DNA of 64,000 nt from Hyalangium gracile (GCF_020103725.1 NZ_JAHXBG010000008.1:310001-374000); one strand, 5' to 3'. Positions 46,200-54,771 are shown, counted from the first letter of the stretch. Notes: a model not told the origin generated them from the letters alone. Made by a program: numbers and translations.

Positions 46200-46340
46200 G
46201 TTGATTCTACTCACCAGCGATGACGTCCCAGACTGGCGTACAACCTGCATCAGGTTTGGGCGTGCGCTTCCTCACCGGGCGCATCGCAGTCTGGGGGGGT
46301 AGAAGCGCGGAAGGAGGGGCCGCTCCTTCCGCGCTTTTTC
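46200..46340 (+). ncRNA. Candidate structured small RNA
   Basis: CCCAGACTG (46227-46235) pairs with CAGTCTGGG (46287-46295), nine perfect pairs closing a loop that holds two hairpins. One is AACCTG/CAGGTT (46242-46256, loop CAT). The other is TGCGC/GCGCA (46263-46283), extended inside by CC/GG. This three-way junction is followed seven bases later by a strong terminator (46303-46339). No gene follows on the plus strand, so a stand-alone regulatory RNA is more likely than a leader. The 5' end is not defined. Confidence 0.5.
46303..46339 (+). terminator. Strong Rho-independent terminator
   Basis: AAGCGCGGAAGGAG pairs perfectly with CTCCTTCCGCGCTT (14 bp, loop GGGCCG), followed by TTT and C on the plus strand. 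It ends the candidate RNA at 46200 and is 287 bp past the methyltransferase stop. On the other strand the tract after the stem is weak. Confidence 0.85.
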
Positions 46341-46386
46341 ATGTCCACAGTTCGGTGAGTCTTTTCCCGACATCCACAAGCACCCC

Positions 46387-48021
46387 TCAGCTCCTGGGCT
46401 CGGTGGACTCGAGGAACAGCTCGGCCTCGTCCTGGACCTCCTCGGGAGGGCTGGCGGTGAGGCTCTTGTCGTCCCAGAGGAAGTCGTAGACGGCGCGCAG
46501 GTGGGACTTCTCGAAGCCGAGCTTGCGGAGGGAGGACTCGGCATCCGGGAGCTTGCGCCCCTTCTTGAGCTGCTTGAGGGCCAGGTAGATGAGGCGGGCG
46601 CCGGGGAAGCTGTGCTCCGAGTAGTCGGAGCCGGCGACGAACTCGGTGACCTGGGGGCGCAGGAGCGAGGGGTCGGCGCCGAGCCTGGCCTTGGCCTCGG
46701 AGAGGGCGGCCTTGACGGAGGTGAAGTCGGCATCGCTGAACGAGCTCTTCTGCAGGACGCCGGCGGTGACCTTGGGATCGATGCCCCAGCTCTGGAGGGA
46801 GAAGGTGGAGCGAGCCAGGCCGAGCGCGGTGGCGGCGGCGACCGCGCCGAAGTTGCACTGCATCTTCGAGTCGACGTGCTCGAGCGAGGCGATGAGGCGG
46901 AACCCGGAGAACTCGCCGCGCATGCGGGAGACGCCCTCCTGGAGGGTGGTGGCCTGGAGCGCCTTGCGGAGGAAGAGCTCGTAGACGAGCTTGGAGGCAT
47001 CACCGGTGGCGTTGCCGGAGGCGATGTCGCCGTAGCCGAGCTTCTGGGCGGTGGAGGAGGCGACGGACTGCGAGCGGAGGACGATCCGATCGTAGTGAGG
47101 GCTGGAGGTGCCCGCGGGGATGGCGGCGGCGGGGGGCTGCAGGAGGGGGTGGCGGCGGCTGATCACCTGGGAGAGGTGGGGCTGGGAGTCCTCGTCGGAG
47201 AGCCAGGCCTTGGCGGTGCGGCTGGCGAGCTTGAAGGAGTCGGAGGAGGTGCTGCCGGAGGCCTGCCAGAGCTCGTAGACGCGAGCGACCTCGGCCTCGA
47301 GGAGGCGGCCGCCGCGGGCGCGAGCCTTGGCGAGGGCATTGTCCTTGGAGGTGTTGGCGACGATGTGGCTGGCGGCGAAGGCGACGGAGAGGGCCTTGCT
47401 GACGGCGAGGCGGGCGTAGGAGTCCTCGAACTTGAGGGCGAGGGGGACGGGGCGGAGCTTCGCGTCGGGATCGGACGCAACGAGTGCATTGGAGACGCAG
47501 CTGCGGATGTTGGTGTCGATGCCGAGGACGGTCTGCGCATCGAAGACCCCGGGGGTAGGCATCCAGGAGAGGGCGGAGGGTTCGGAGAGGCCGAACATCT
47601 CGATGGCATAGGACACCTGGCTGAGCCCGAGCTCGGAGGCCCAGGCGATGGGGAGCCGGTCGGTGAGCTTCACGGTGGTGTCGAACTTGCTGTTCTGGAC
47701 GTGGACGCGGAAGCCGGAGCCCCAGCGGAGGGTGTAGCCGGTGGAGCCAGTGGCCTGGGCGACGGTGTCATGGCTGTTGATGAAGTCCCAGGAGCGAGTC
47801 TCCCACTGGCCCTTGCCGTCGGAGTCGAGCATGCCGAAGAGGCCGACGGAGAAGGAGGAGTCCACGGTCTCGTTGATGGCCCCGGAGACAGCGTCGGTGA
47901 GCTCCTTGGCGAGGGGAGTCGAGGGGAGGGGAGCGAGCTCGCCCTTGTCGGCGAAATCGATGAGGGGAAGGACGAACGCCTCCGCCTCGACATCGAGATT
48001 GATGGGGATCCACTCAGCCAT
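46387..48021 (-). CDS. Large hypothetical protein
   Basis: 544 residues, no signal peptide, rich in Ser, Ala and Leu. The ATG at 48021 (MAEWIPINLDVEAEAF) has GGAGG six bases upstream. No known motif is visible. The C-terminal third shows helical pairs (FSDADFTSVKAALSEAKARL and LPDAESSLRKLGFEKSHLRA) and the N-terminal part is mixed alpha/beta (TLRWGSGFRVHVQNSKFDTT). The hydrophobicity suggests a cytoplasmic protein. It is divergent from the SUKH-like gene (166 bp between starts). Confidence 0.6.
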   Translation of the reverse strand: MAEWIPINLDVEAEAFVLPLIDFADKGELAPLPSTPLAKELTDAVSGAINETVDSSFSVGLFGMLDSDGKGQWETRSWDFINSHDTVAQATGSTGYTLRWGSGFRVHVQNSKFDTTVKLTDRLPIAWASELGLSQVSYAIEMFGLSEPSALSWMPTPGVFDAQTVLGIDTNIRSCVSNALVASDPDAKLRPVPLALKFEDSYARLAVSKALSVAFAASHIVANTSKDNALAKARARGGRLLEAEVARVYELWQASGSTSSDSFKLASRTAKAWLSDEDSQPHLSQVISRRHPLLQPPAAAIPAGTSSPHYDRIVLRSQSVASSTAQKLGYGDIASGNATGDASKLVYELFLRKALQATTLQEGVSRMRGEFSGFRLIASLEHVDSKMQCNFGAVAAATALGLARSTFSLQSWGIDPKVTAGVLQKSSFSDADFTSVKAALSEAKARLGADPSLLRPQVTEFVAGSDYSEHSFPGARLIYLALKQLKKGRKLPDAESSLRKLGFEKSHLRAVYDFLWDDKSLTASPPEEVQDEAELFLESTEPRS

Positions 48022-48187
48022 GGCAGCCTCCAGAAGGCCCGCGACCCAGGGAGTAGGGGTGAAGCGAGCACTTGTTTCCTGTGCAGGAACCGTTCCACGG
48101 CCAACCAATCGAAAAAGAGGACCACGGGGTGTCCTCATAGGGCAGGGAGGGAGGTCACATCCTGGATTGGAGTAGGGAGGAATGTGG

Positions 48188-48853
48188 ATGAGTGCACCCA
48201 CGGAATTGCCTGGCCTGGAGCGGCTGATGGAAGTGTGCCGCCGACTGCAACTGAGGATGCGGACAGCCCCTCCTGGACATCAGCTTCCCCGAGCAGGAGC
48301 GCCGATCGAGGGGCTGCCCTTCGATCCGATGCTCGCTGCGGTCTATTCACGCCTGGGGCAGGGGGCGTTCGCCACGGACGTGGCGGGCATCATATTGAGC
48401 CGCTTCGATGACGAAGAGCGAAAGCTGGAGCGTGACAACCAATGGTGGAGCCAGGGCTACCGCAAGAGCCTGGCGTTGCCGACCTTCATCTTCGCGGGGG
48501 AACCGCTCATGGCCTACCACTACGCCACGGTCCCAAGTCTCGCGGACGACGAGGGCAGACAGCCTGTCGTCTGGATCGATGTCTATGAGGAGCCCTACGC
48601 GCTGCCAGTGGCCTCCAACGTAGACCGTTTCTTCGCGACGTATGCCGGTTACCTGGAAGCCCTGATGGCGTTGCCAAAGGCCCGGGAGGAGGGTGACACG
48701 CTGCTGACCTTCCCGTGGGGAGTGCCTGCCCTGATGGGGGGGGACACCCAGCTCGTGGAGTTGCTGCGCTCCGGTAGCTTCTCTCCCATCATGAAGACGA
48801 CGAGCACCACCCCCAAGTGGGTGAGCCAGGTCCTGTCGGCTGCTCGTTCATGA
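48188..48853 (+). CDS. SMI1/KNR4 (SUKH)-like protein
   Basis: 221 residues, no signal. The central region reads FDPMLAAVYSRLGQGAF, then PTFIFAGEPLMAYHYATVPS and QPVVWIDVYEEPYALPVASN, followed by VDRFFATYAGYLEAL. This alternation of strands, a W.D/V.Y pattern and a closing FFATYAGYL helix resembles SUKH superfamily proteins, many of which are immunity proteins against nuclease toxins. The GGAGG site fits ATG 48188 rather than the ATG two codons earlier. No toxin is adjacent. Family assignment is tentative. Confidence 0.5.
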   Translation: MSAPTELPGLERLMEVCRRLQLRMRTAPPGHQLPRAGAPIEGLPFDPMLAAVYSRLGQGAFATDVAGIILSRFDDEERKLERDNQWWSQGYRKSLALPTFIFAGEPLMAYHYATVPSLADDEGRQPVVWIDVYEEPYALPVASNVDRFFATYAGYLEALMALPKAREEGDTLLTFPWGVPALMGGDTQLVELLRSGSFSPIMKTTSTTPKWVSQVLSAARS

Positions 48854-48925
48854 GTCCTCCACCCCCCCAGGACTCATGAAGTAGGGTAGAAGGAAGCCCA
48901 CCCTCGGTGGCGCAGGAGCCGTTCC

Positions 48926-50344
48926 ATGGCCAACCAGCTGACGTACGCGGTACAGGGCGCGCTTCCGGCGAGCACGCAGATAGGCCACTGGCGTGTGCAG
49001 GAGGTACTCGGAAAGGGTGCCTTCGGTACGGTGTACGGGGTCGAGAGAGCGGAGGCAGCAGAGGCAGGCGCCTTCGCGTTGAAGCTGGCCAGCACGCCCG
49101 ATGATCCGCGCTTCGAGCGAGAGGTGGAGCTGCTCTCGCGCATCCGGCATCCCCAGGTGCCACGGCTGCATGAGCATGGCTGGTGGACGCATCCGAGTGG
49201 CGTGGCCTTCCCGTACCTCGTCATGGACCGGATCGAGGGCAGGACGCTCTATCAGTGGGCCTCGGAACGTCCGCGGACCTCCCGGCAGGTGATGCGGCTG
49301 CTGGCGGACTTGGCGTGGGCGTTGGATGCGACACACCGGGCCGACTGCGTGCATCGGGACGTCAAGGGCGAGAACGTGCTGGTGAGCCCGGAGGGACGCG
49401 CCTTCCTCATGGACTTCGGAGCAGGTGACTTCAAGGGGGCGCGCACGCTCACTCGCGAGCTGCTCCCTCCCGGGACACCCTACTACCGCAGCCCCCAGGC
49501 GCTGCGCTTCCACTGGGTCCATCGCCACGAGCGCGGAGCCCACTACGAGCCGGGTCCCGCGGATGACGTGTACGCGTTGGGGGTGACGGCTTACGTCCTG
49601 GTGACGGGCGGGTATCCTCCGTGCCGGGTGGAACCGCAGTGGGATAAGGAGCCCGCGAAGCTTCCACCGTCGCTGCCGCTGCCGCCACTGAGCGAATTCG
49701 CCACGGTGTGCCCGGAGCTGGACGCCCTCATTCTGCGCATGCTGTCGGATGAGCCCGAGGCTCGAGGAAGCGCAGGGGAGGTTGCTCACGCCCTCGAGCA
49801 CGCTGGGAATCCTGCGAGCCCGAAGGCAGACGTTCCCATCGTCCCTCGCGAGAGCGGGTCTGCATCCGATGGGAAGCACGCGAGTTCATCTAGCAGAGGT
49901 CGCTCGCTGAAGACGCTGGGGATCGCCTCTTCGGCTGCGGGCATCCTCTTGGCGGCTGCTGCATGGTGGGGGACGCAGCTGGACTGGGAAGGACTCAGTG
50001 GGGCTCAGGAGGAGCGTCACTCCGTCTCGGAGGATCGGGGCATCGTAGCCGTGGGGGATGGGGCCCGGCTTGTTTCCACCAATTCCTCTCCGCACCAGAC
50101 GCCATCCATGGGGCTTGGGCTCGACATGCCCAAGAAGCCTTTACCAGGTCAGCGGGTTCCTCCATGCAGGGAAGGCTTCGAGGTGGAGATTGAGCTGACG
50201 GAGGGCCAGAAGGACACGCGGAGTTGCTGGATCAAGGGCGACGTGCAGGGCTCCGCATGCAAGGCGCACGGCTACGAGTACCGAGGCGGTTGCTACGCGC
50301 CCAGTTATCCGCCTCCGAAACTGCCCCAGTCCATGAGGCCATAA
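48926..50344 (+). CDS. Ser/Thr protein kinase with transmembrane segment and four-Cys ectodomain
   Basis: 472 residues. Kinase domain at about 20-300: VLGKGAFGTVYGV glycine loop, Lys in FALKLASTPDD, HRDVKGENVLV catalytic loop, MDFGAG. A transmembrane helix (TLGIASSAAGILLAAAAWWG, about 333-352) leads to a spacer and a terminal domain with cysteines at CREGFEVEI, RSCWIKG, ACKAHGY and GGCYAPS. The last pattern (C.AxG...GxCYxP) repeats in the kinase at 13986. The membrane topology implies an external sensor domain. Start ATG 48926 after GAGCCG; the ribosome site is weak. Confidence 0.85.
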   Translation: MANQLTYAVQGALPASTQIGHWRVQEVLGKGAFGTVYGVERAEAAEAGAFALKLASTPDDPRFEREVELLSRIRHPQVPRLHEHGWWTHPSGVAFPYLVMDRIEGRTLYQWASERPRTSRQVMRLLADLAWALDATHRADCVHRDVKGENVLVSPEGRAFLMDFGAGDFKGARTLTRELLPPGTPYYRSPQALRFHWVHRHERGAHYEPGPADDVYALGVTAYVLVTGGYPPCRVEPQWDKEPAKLPPSLPLPPLSEFATVCPELDALILRMLSDEPEARGSAGEVAHALEHAGNPASPKADVPIVPRESGSASDGKHASSSSRGRSLKTLGIASSAAGILLAAAAWWGTQLDWEGLSGAQEERHSVSEDRGIVAVGDGARLVSTNSSPHQTPSMGLGLDMPKKPLPGQRVPPCREGFEVEIELTEGQKDTRSCWIKGDVQGSACKAHGYEYRGGCYAPSYPPPKLPQSMRP

Positions 50345-50428
50345 ATAAGGATACAGCTTACTTGAACGTGGCCTGATCAGTTGTGTGGAGCGCCCGAGCA
50401 GTGCTCCACTGTGAGAAAAGGAACCTGA

Positions 50429-50755
50429 ATGGAGAATATTGCTGAGTTTCTCTTTTCAAGGCGTGCGCGAGCGCTACCTGACCAGGGCTTCGCGGAGATC
50501 CTTGAGGAACTTATGTGGGCCCTCGATGAAGAAATGGTGGACCAAATCATCTCGGCGAGGCGGCGGTGGCTGGAAGAGAACAGCATGGAAAAGGCTCGCA
50601 TCGCGCTCTTGATGCGTGAGTCTTTCCCCTATGATAGCCGTAGTCGACTGGTCGAGGTGCTTGAGCAAATCAGAGGGAAGTGGCCTGAACTCGAAAAAGA
50701 GTGCACGACTACCCTTGCCGCGTGGGACCGTTGTTTTGGATCGAACCACTCCTGA
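50429..50755 (+). CDS. Small helical hypothetical protein
   Basis: 108 residues, mostly helical and charged (AEFLFSRRARALPDQGFAEI, LLMRESFPYDSRSRLVEVLE). The ATG has AAAGGA about seven bases upstream. Base composition is visibly richer in A and T than the surroundings, here and up to about 51.6 kb. No known motif. It could be an immunity or regulatory protein acquired by transfer. Confidence 0.5.
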   Translation: MENIAEFLFSRRARALPDQGFAEILEELMWALDEEMVDQIISARRRWLEENSMEKARIALLMRESFPYDSRSRLVEVLEQIRGKWPELEKECTTTLAAWDRCFGSNHS

Positions 50756-50837
50756 TAGTGGGGCGATCATTGGGCCTGATGACGCAGTTTTGGTGAAGTA
50801 ATTGGTAGGTCTCTCTCAAACGAATGAGAAGAGGGGT

Positions 50838-51194
50838 ATGAGCGACTGGCGCCCAAAGCTGACGGTGATTGGTGATCCGGTCGCGGATGACTACTGGTCC
50901 TATAGAACAGCGGAGGGAGTCAAAAGAACCTCCCGTGTGACGGTAGGTAGACCCGTCCCCCTTTCAGACGGAAAAGATTGGTATTGTCCGATACACTTTG
51001 AACACGTTACCCAGGGGATTGATTATGCCTTTGGGGTGGGGCCGGTCGATGCGCTCATGAACGCGATGTATTTCATTCGCAGGCAGTTCTATCGGTTTGA
51101 TCGCGTGAGCCCGCGGGCAAGGCCCGCAGGAGTTCCCAAGCGTCTCGGCACCCGAAAAAGAGCGGTTTCCAAGAAGAAGGTCAGGAAGCGTTAA
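50838..51194 (+). CDS. DUF6968-like hypothetical protein
   Basis: 118 residues, ending in a basic tail (KRLGTRKRAVSKKKVRKR). The core GRPVPLSDGKDWYCPIHFEH and FGVGPVDALMNAMYFIRRQF matches a small family of bacterial proteins with a GVGPVDALMNAM signature (DUF6968, from memory). They often sit in immunity or defence neighbourhoods. The ATG at 50838 follows AAGAGGGG; a TTG upstream could add 12 residues. Confidence 0.55.
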   Translation: MSDWRPKLTVIGDPVADDYWSYRTAEGVKRTSRVTVGRPVPLSDGKDWYCPIHFEHVTQGIDYAFGVGPVDALMNAMYFIRRQFYRFDRVSPRARPAGVPKRLGTRKRAVSKKKVRKR

Positions 51195-51223
51195 TTGGCA
51201 GCATCCTCCGCCCTTGTCGCTTT

Positions 51224-51562
51224 TCAGGCTTGGAGCAGCAGCGTGAAATCCGGAAACTCGCCCACCTTGACGGCCGGAATGCTTACCAGTTGTTCGGGGG
51301 AGAAACTCTTCTCTGGCGAATCCTCGATCCAGTGCGCGAAATTCGAGGCCTTCCAGCTGGGCGAATCAGTGGTTTGCCCTGCGGTGGAGAAGAGCGTTTG
51401 CATGAAGCGCTCGGCAATTGCTTCGCCCCAGGAAAGAGCCGCTTCTGCTGAGTCAGCCTTCACGAAGATCGCGGAGGATGATTCATCGTCCCAGTCATGG
51501 GTTTCGTTCGCATGCCATTGGGCCGGAGTGCAATAGCCAAATCGAAACAGGTAGTGCCCCAT
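51224..51562 (-). CDS. Small acidic hypothetical protein
   Basis: 112 residues, acidic and aromatic (MGHYLFRFGYCTPAQWHANE, THDWDDESSSAIFVKADSAE). Small size, acidity and neighbours suggest an immunity protein, but no family is recognised. It faces the DUF6968-like gene. Confidence 0.45.
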   Translation of the reverse strand: MGHYLFRFGYCTPAQWHANETHDWDDESSSAIFVKADSAEAALSWGEAIAERFMQTLFSTAGQTTDSPSWKASNFAHWIEDSPEKSFSPEQLVSIPAVKVGEFPDFTLLLQA

Positions 51563-51594
51563 GCGCTTACTCTTTTGGGTGCTCGAGATGCCAG

Positions 51595-51626
51595 TTCTCG
51601 CTGGACGATGAGCCGAGCAGGGTCTC
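51595..51626 (-). repeat. Remnant copy of the end of the JAMM-like lipoprotein gene
   Basis: 27 of 32 bases match the 3' end of the lipoprotein gene at 52922-52953. On the minus strand it encodes DPARLIVQREL where the intact gene ends GPARFIIQRE and stops. Nothing upstream of this piece matches, because the TPR gene ends at 51638. It looks like the 3' scar of a lost or displaced duplicate, sitting between two small genes. Confidence 0.5.
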
Positions 51627-51637
51627 AGGAGGACTCT

Positions 51638-52234
51638 TCATCCTTGAAGTCCACTTGCCGCTGCGAGAGCCGCGAGTTCGCGCTTCTTGATTCTTATGTA
51701 TTTCATGAGATGGATCTCTTTGGGTAGTTGTGGTGCAATGCCGTCTAGGATTCTCTCCACCGCCGAATTCGGCGCCTGATGGATGTGGTTCAATAAGCCT
51801 GGGCGAAAACGCCTTGCTGGCCGGATCGTCTTTCCTGCGAGCCAGATTTCCACGAAGTCGCTTGTTGCGAGATGGTGCTTCCCGGCGGACACTGCTGCAC
51901 GGAATCGAGCAATCAGCAGAGGAATGCGGTGACGGGGTGGGCCCTCTTCCTCAATCAAGGTGTTGAAGATTGCTACGGCTTGCTGGGGCCGGCCTATGCG
52001 TAAATACGCATGAGCCAGTGCTTTTCTTGCGTCCCGGGAGTTCGGGTGTTTCTCGCAAAGCGCATGTCTATACTCCACGCATTCCCAGTCCTCCGCAGTG
52101 CTCAGAAGGCTCAGTTCAGTCGTGGTGGGAGGCTCTCTCAAGAGCGCCTCCCGGTAGGCGTCTCGAGCTCCGGCGTAATCACCTGCATCAAGCTTTTCTT
52201 CGGCTTCCAGGAGTGGGTTTGCTGGGGAGGGCAT
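51638..52234 (-). CDS. TPR-repeat protein
   Basis: 198 residues with about three tetratricopeptide-like helix pairs (AEEKLDAGDYAGARDAYREA, YRHALCEKHPNSRDARKALA, YLRIGRPQQAVAIFNTLIEE). No signal peptide. It follows the lipoprotein gene at 52259 on the same strand, 24 bp away. It may scaffold the nearby proteins; function unknown. Confidence 0.65.
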   Translation of the reverse strand: MPSPANPLLEAEEKLDAGDYAGARDAYREALLREPPTTTELSLLSTAEDWECVEYRHALCEKHPNSRDARKALAHAYLRIGRPQQAVAIFNTLIEEEGPPRHRIPLLIARFRAAVSAGKHHLATSDFVEIWLAGKTIRPARRFRPGLLNHIHQAPNSAVERILDGIAPQLPKEIHLMKYIRIKKRELAALAAASGLQG

Positions 52235-52258
52235 GGGCTTACCTGCTCTTGGGCAAAT

Positions 52259-52882
52259 TCAAGGGGCAGCTGCCGCGCCACCGTCCGAAACAGTTAGGAG
52301 AGTGGCAGGAGGCTGAGGCCGCGAGGACCCGACTCCTCCATCCTGGACATCCCGTGTCGTGGGAGATGCAGGGCTGTTCCAGAGAGCGTCAAAGGTCGGT
52401 GACGTGCCCGGCTCCGCGATGAATCCCGCGTCACCTGGCTCGCGTACCCTGTCGAAAGGTCCTCCCTCCTGACCATCCAGGAGGCGACGAAGGATACGAC
52501 CATCCGAGCTGATCGCGTATTTCGCTCCAGAATCCAGCGCCGGATAGGCGCGACCACAATGCACGTGGTTTTCATGGATGTAGATGAAGATGATGTTCTG
52601 TTGGCGGATGACTCGATAAAGCTGAGCCTCACGGCGACGCCAACATGGAGTCTCGTGGCTCTCCGAAGGCAAGAAGTCGTTGATGGCAATCGTCAGTGCT
52701 CGGAGCATCTCGCCATCGAGCTCATACGACTTCCCCTCTGTGCCGACCGTCAGTGCCTCTTTGTCAAAAAACTGCGGGAACGTGATCGATGGGTCCTCCT
52801 GCACCGGAGTGGAAGGCGGGCTGGGCGCCCTCACGCACGCCACGAGGGTTGAGGCAAGAATGAGAGGGACACTCGCTCTCAT
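52259..52882 (-). CDS. Hypothetical lipoprotein
   Basis: 207 residues with lipobox STLVACVRAPS (Cys16). The mature part (ALTIAINDFLPSESHETPCW, YRVIRQQNIIFIYIHENHVH) has a beta-rich core and a Pro/Gly-rich tail without known motif. It is co-directional with and 36 bp downstream of the JAMM-like lipoprotein, so the pair may work together. Confidence 0.6.
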   Translation of the reverse strand: MRASVPLILASTLVACVRAPSPPSTPVQEDPSITFPQFFDKEALTVGTEGKSYELDGEMLRALTIAINDFLPSESHETPCWRRREAQLYRVIRQQNIIFIYIHENHVHCGRAYPALDSGAKYAISSDGRILRRLLDGQEGGPFDRVREPGDAGFIAEPGTSPTFDALWNSPASPTTRDVQDGGVGSSRPQPPATLLTVSDGGAAAAP

Positions 52883-52918
52883 GAGATTCCCTCCGTGTCG
52901 TTCGCATCGAGGACCATT

Positions 52919-53644
52919 CTATTCTCGCTGGATGATGAATCGGGCAGGGCCTCTCCAATGGACAGTGCCATACCTCTTCCCCTCCCAAAGGCCCTGGGAG
53001 TGAGTCCATCTCAATAATTCGCGGGTTGCGGGAATGTACTGGTAGAAACCATCACACGTCGGGTTCTCGGGATCTCTCGAGTTCGAGAAGAAGGCGATGA
53101 CGGCCAGCGGGACCTTCTTCTCCTTGGTGGTCACGACGAGTTCATGAGCGTTCGCCATGGCCGCCGCGAAGAAGATGTCTTTCTCGGAGAGTTCGCCGGA
53201 AAAGGGGTGGTTGTGAACGCAGAAGATGTACTTGATGCTCTCGGGCGGGTAGCGCGGATCATTCACGTTCACGGGCAGAGCGCAGCTCGTTTCCCCACGA
53301 AGGGTGCTGCCGGCTGCCGGCATGTCGGTCAACATGCTCAGCTCATACTTATCCTCGGGTGTGAGGTACAGCCAGGCACAGTATTCGGTTGAGACTCGCG
53401 AGGCGAGTTGGCGATCCTGCTCGACAAGATGAACGACGGTTGCGTTCGGCTTCGAGAGGATCAGCGGGCAAGCCGCCTTCAATGCATCGGCGAAGGAGTC
53501 GAACGGACCAAAGTTCTTGAGTGGTCCCGGGATCGCGTCGCCTGATGCCTCGCCAGGAAGGGGGCGCCAGATATCCGGATCGACAGGTCTGGGGGGAGAA
53601 CAGGCCAGGCCGACAACGAGCACGAACAGGAGTCGCTGATTCAT
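52919..53644 (-). CDS. Lipoprotein with a JAMM/DUF4329-like metalloprotease motif
   Basis: 241 residues with lipobox VVGLACSPPRP (Cys15). The motif CVHNHPFSGELSEKDIFFAA has His144-x-His146-Pro, Ser153 and Asp156, the H-x-H-P-x5-S-x2-D layout of JAMM/MPN+ zinc proteases and of the DUF4329 domain seen in polymorphic toxins. The Glu of JAMM enzymes upstream is not certain. An exported JAMM-like protein is unusual; it could be a peptidase, an effector or an adhesin-processing enzyme. It heads a minus-strand group with the lipoprotein and TPR genes. Confidence 0.6.
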   Translation of the reverse strand: MNQRLLFVLVVGLACSPPRPVDPDIWRPLPGEASGDAIPGPLKNFGPFDSFADALKAACPLILSKPNATVVHLVEQDRQLASRVSTEYCAWLYLTPEDKYELSMLTDMPAAGSTLRGETSCALPVNVNDPRYPPESIKYIFCVHNHPFSGELSEKDIFFAAAMANAHELVVTTKEKKVPLAVIAFFSNSRDPENPTCDGFYQYIPATRELLRWTHSQGLWEGKRYGTVHWRGPARFIIQRE

Positions 53645-53659
53645 CGGGCCACTCTCGTT

Positions 53660-54583
53660 TTACTCACCGGGTGCATCCATGGGGTCCCCAGAGAGAGTCA
53701 CGGGGGAGTCTCCGAGGAACGCCTTGAGCGCCGGAAGGACCACCTCCGGCCGCTCCAGATGTGGACTGTGCCCGGCCACCACACGCAGCAACCGTCCCTC
53801 CGGCAACCGCTTCGCCGCCTCCACCGCCAGTGACACAGGCAGCGTGTCCTCCTTCTCACCCCACACCAGCAGCACCGGCTGCTTCACCGAAGCGAGCTGC
53901 TCTCGCCGGTGGAACACCCCGCCCACCAGCGGCACCAACAGGTCGAACGCCCGCGCCGCGCGGGGCCTCCCCTCCGGAACCGCCAGCAGCTCATACCCGA
54001 GCGCCCCCAGCCTCCGGCCCAGCGGCGTCTCCGGAGGCGGCAACAGCCGATCGAACAGCCCTCGCCCCAACGTTCGCGCCACCCGCTCCGGCCCAGCCCG
54101 GAAGAATCCACGGGCCAGCGGCGTCATCTCCGGCCCCAGCCCCATCGAATCAATCAGCACCAGTCGCTCCACCTCCACCTTCCCCCGCAGCGCCAGCTCC
54201 ACCGCCACCAGCCCGCCCAGCGAGTGCCCCACCACCGCCACCGGTCCCGGCTTCAAGGTCAGCAGCAGCTCCTCCACCGGCTCGGTGAAGAACCGCACCC
54301 CGTCCTCCGCCGTCCGCAGCGGGCTCTCGGGCGGCGACGACAGGCCGAACCCGGGCAAATCGAGCGCCAGCACCCGCCGCCCCCGCGCCAGCGCCGTCAG
54401 GTAGGAGAACCACATCGACGCCGCGTGCCCGCGCCCGTGCAGTAGCACCACCGCAGGGCCCTCTCCTCCCTCCAGCGCCCGCAGAGAGCCGCCGCTCGGC
54501 AGCCAGTGGGCGTATGCCTCCACCAGCGGGGCCAGCTGCCCCAGGATGTGGGCCTCCACCGGCCCCGGAACGTTCCGGTTCAC
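53660..54583 (-). CDS. Alpha/beta-hydrolase
   Basis: 307 residues from GTG 54583, which has AGGGGGG about 10 bases upstream; a GTG at 54637 would add 18 residues. Nucleophile Ser in VVGHSLGGLVAVE, oxyanion HG in VVLLHGRGHAASMW, acid Asp in VWGEKEDTLPVS and His in VAGHSPHLERPEVV. No signal peptide. It is a soluble esterase, lipase or dehalogenase-like enzyme of unknown substrate. Confidence 0.85.
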   Translation of the reverse strand: MNRNVPGPVEAHILGQLAPLVEAYAHWLPSGGSLRALEGGEGPAVVLLHGRGHAASMWFSYLTALARGRRVLALDLPGFGLSSPPESPLRTAEDGVRFFTEPVEELLLTLKPGPVAVVGHSLGGLVAVELALRGKVEVERLVLIDSMGLGPEMTPLARGFFRAGPERVARTLGRGLFDRLLPPPETPLGRRLGALGYELLAVPEGRPRAARAFDLLVPLVGGVFHRREQLASVKQPVLLVWGEKEDTLPVSLAVEAAKRLPEGRLLRVVAGHSPHLERPEVVLPALKAFLGDSPVTLSGDPMDAPGE

Positions 54584-54771
54584 GCCCGACCCACCCCCCT
54601 GGCGCTCTTCCAGGATGTGGGATAGGGCGGGGCGCACTGCCGGTGACGCTCGGGCATGGGGACTCCCTGAGGGGATGTGCGCACCTTACCGGAATGTCCG
54701 TCATTCTGCGGTGTTGAGCCGGTCGCCCTGAAAACCTAGTCTGGCCGGCCGTTTCCGCCCATCGAGGGGAC

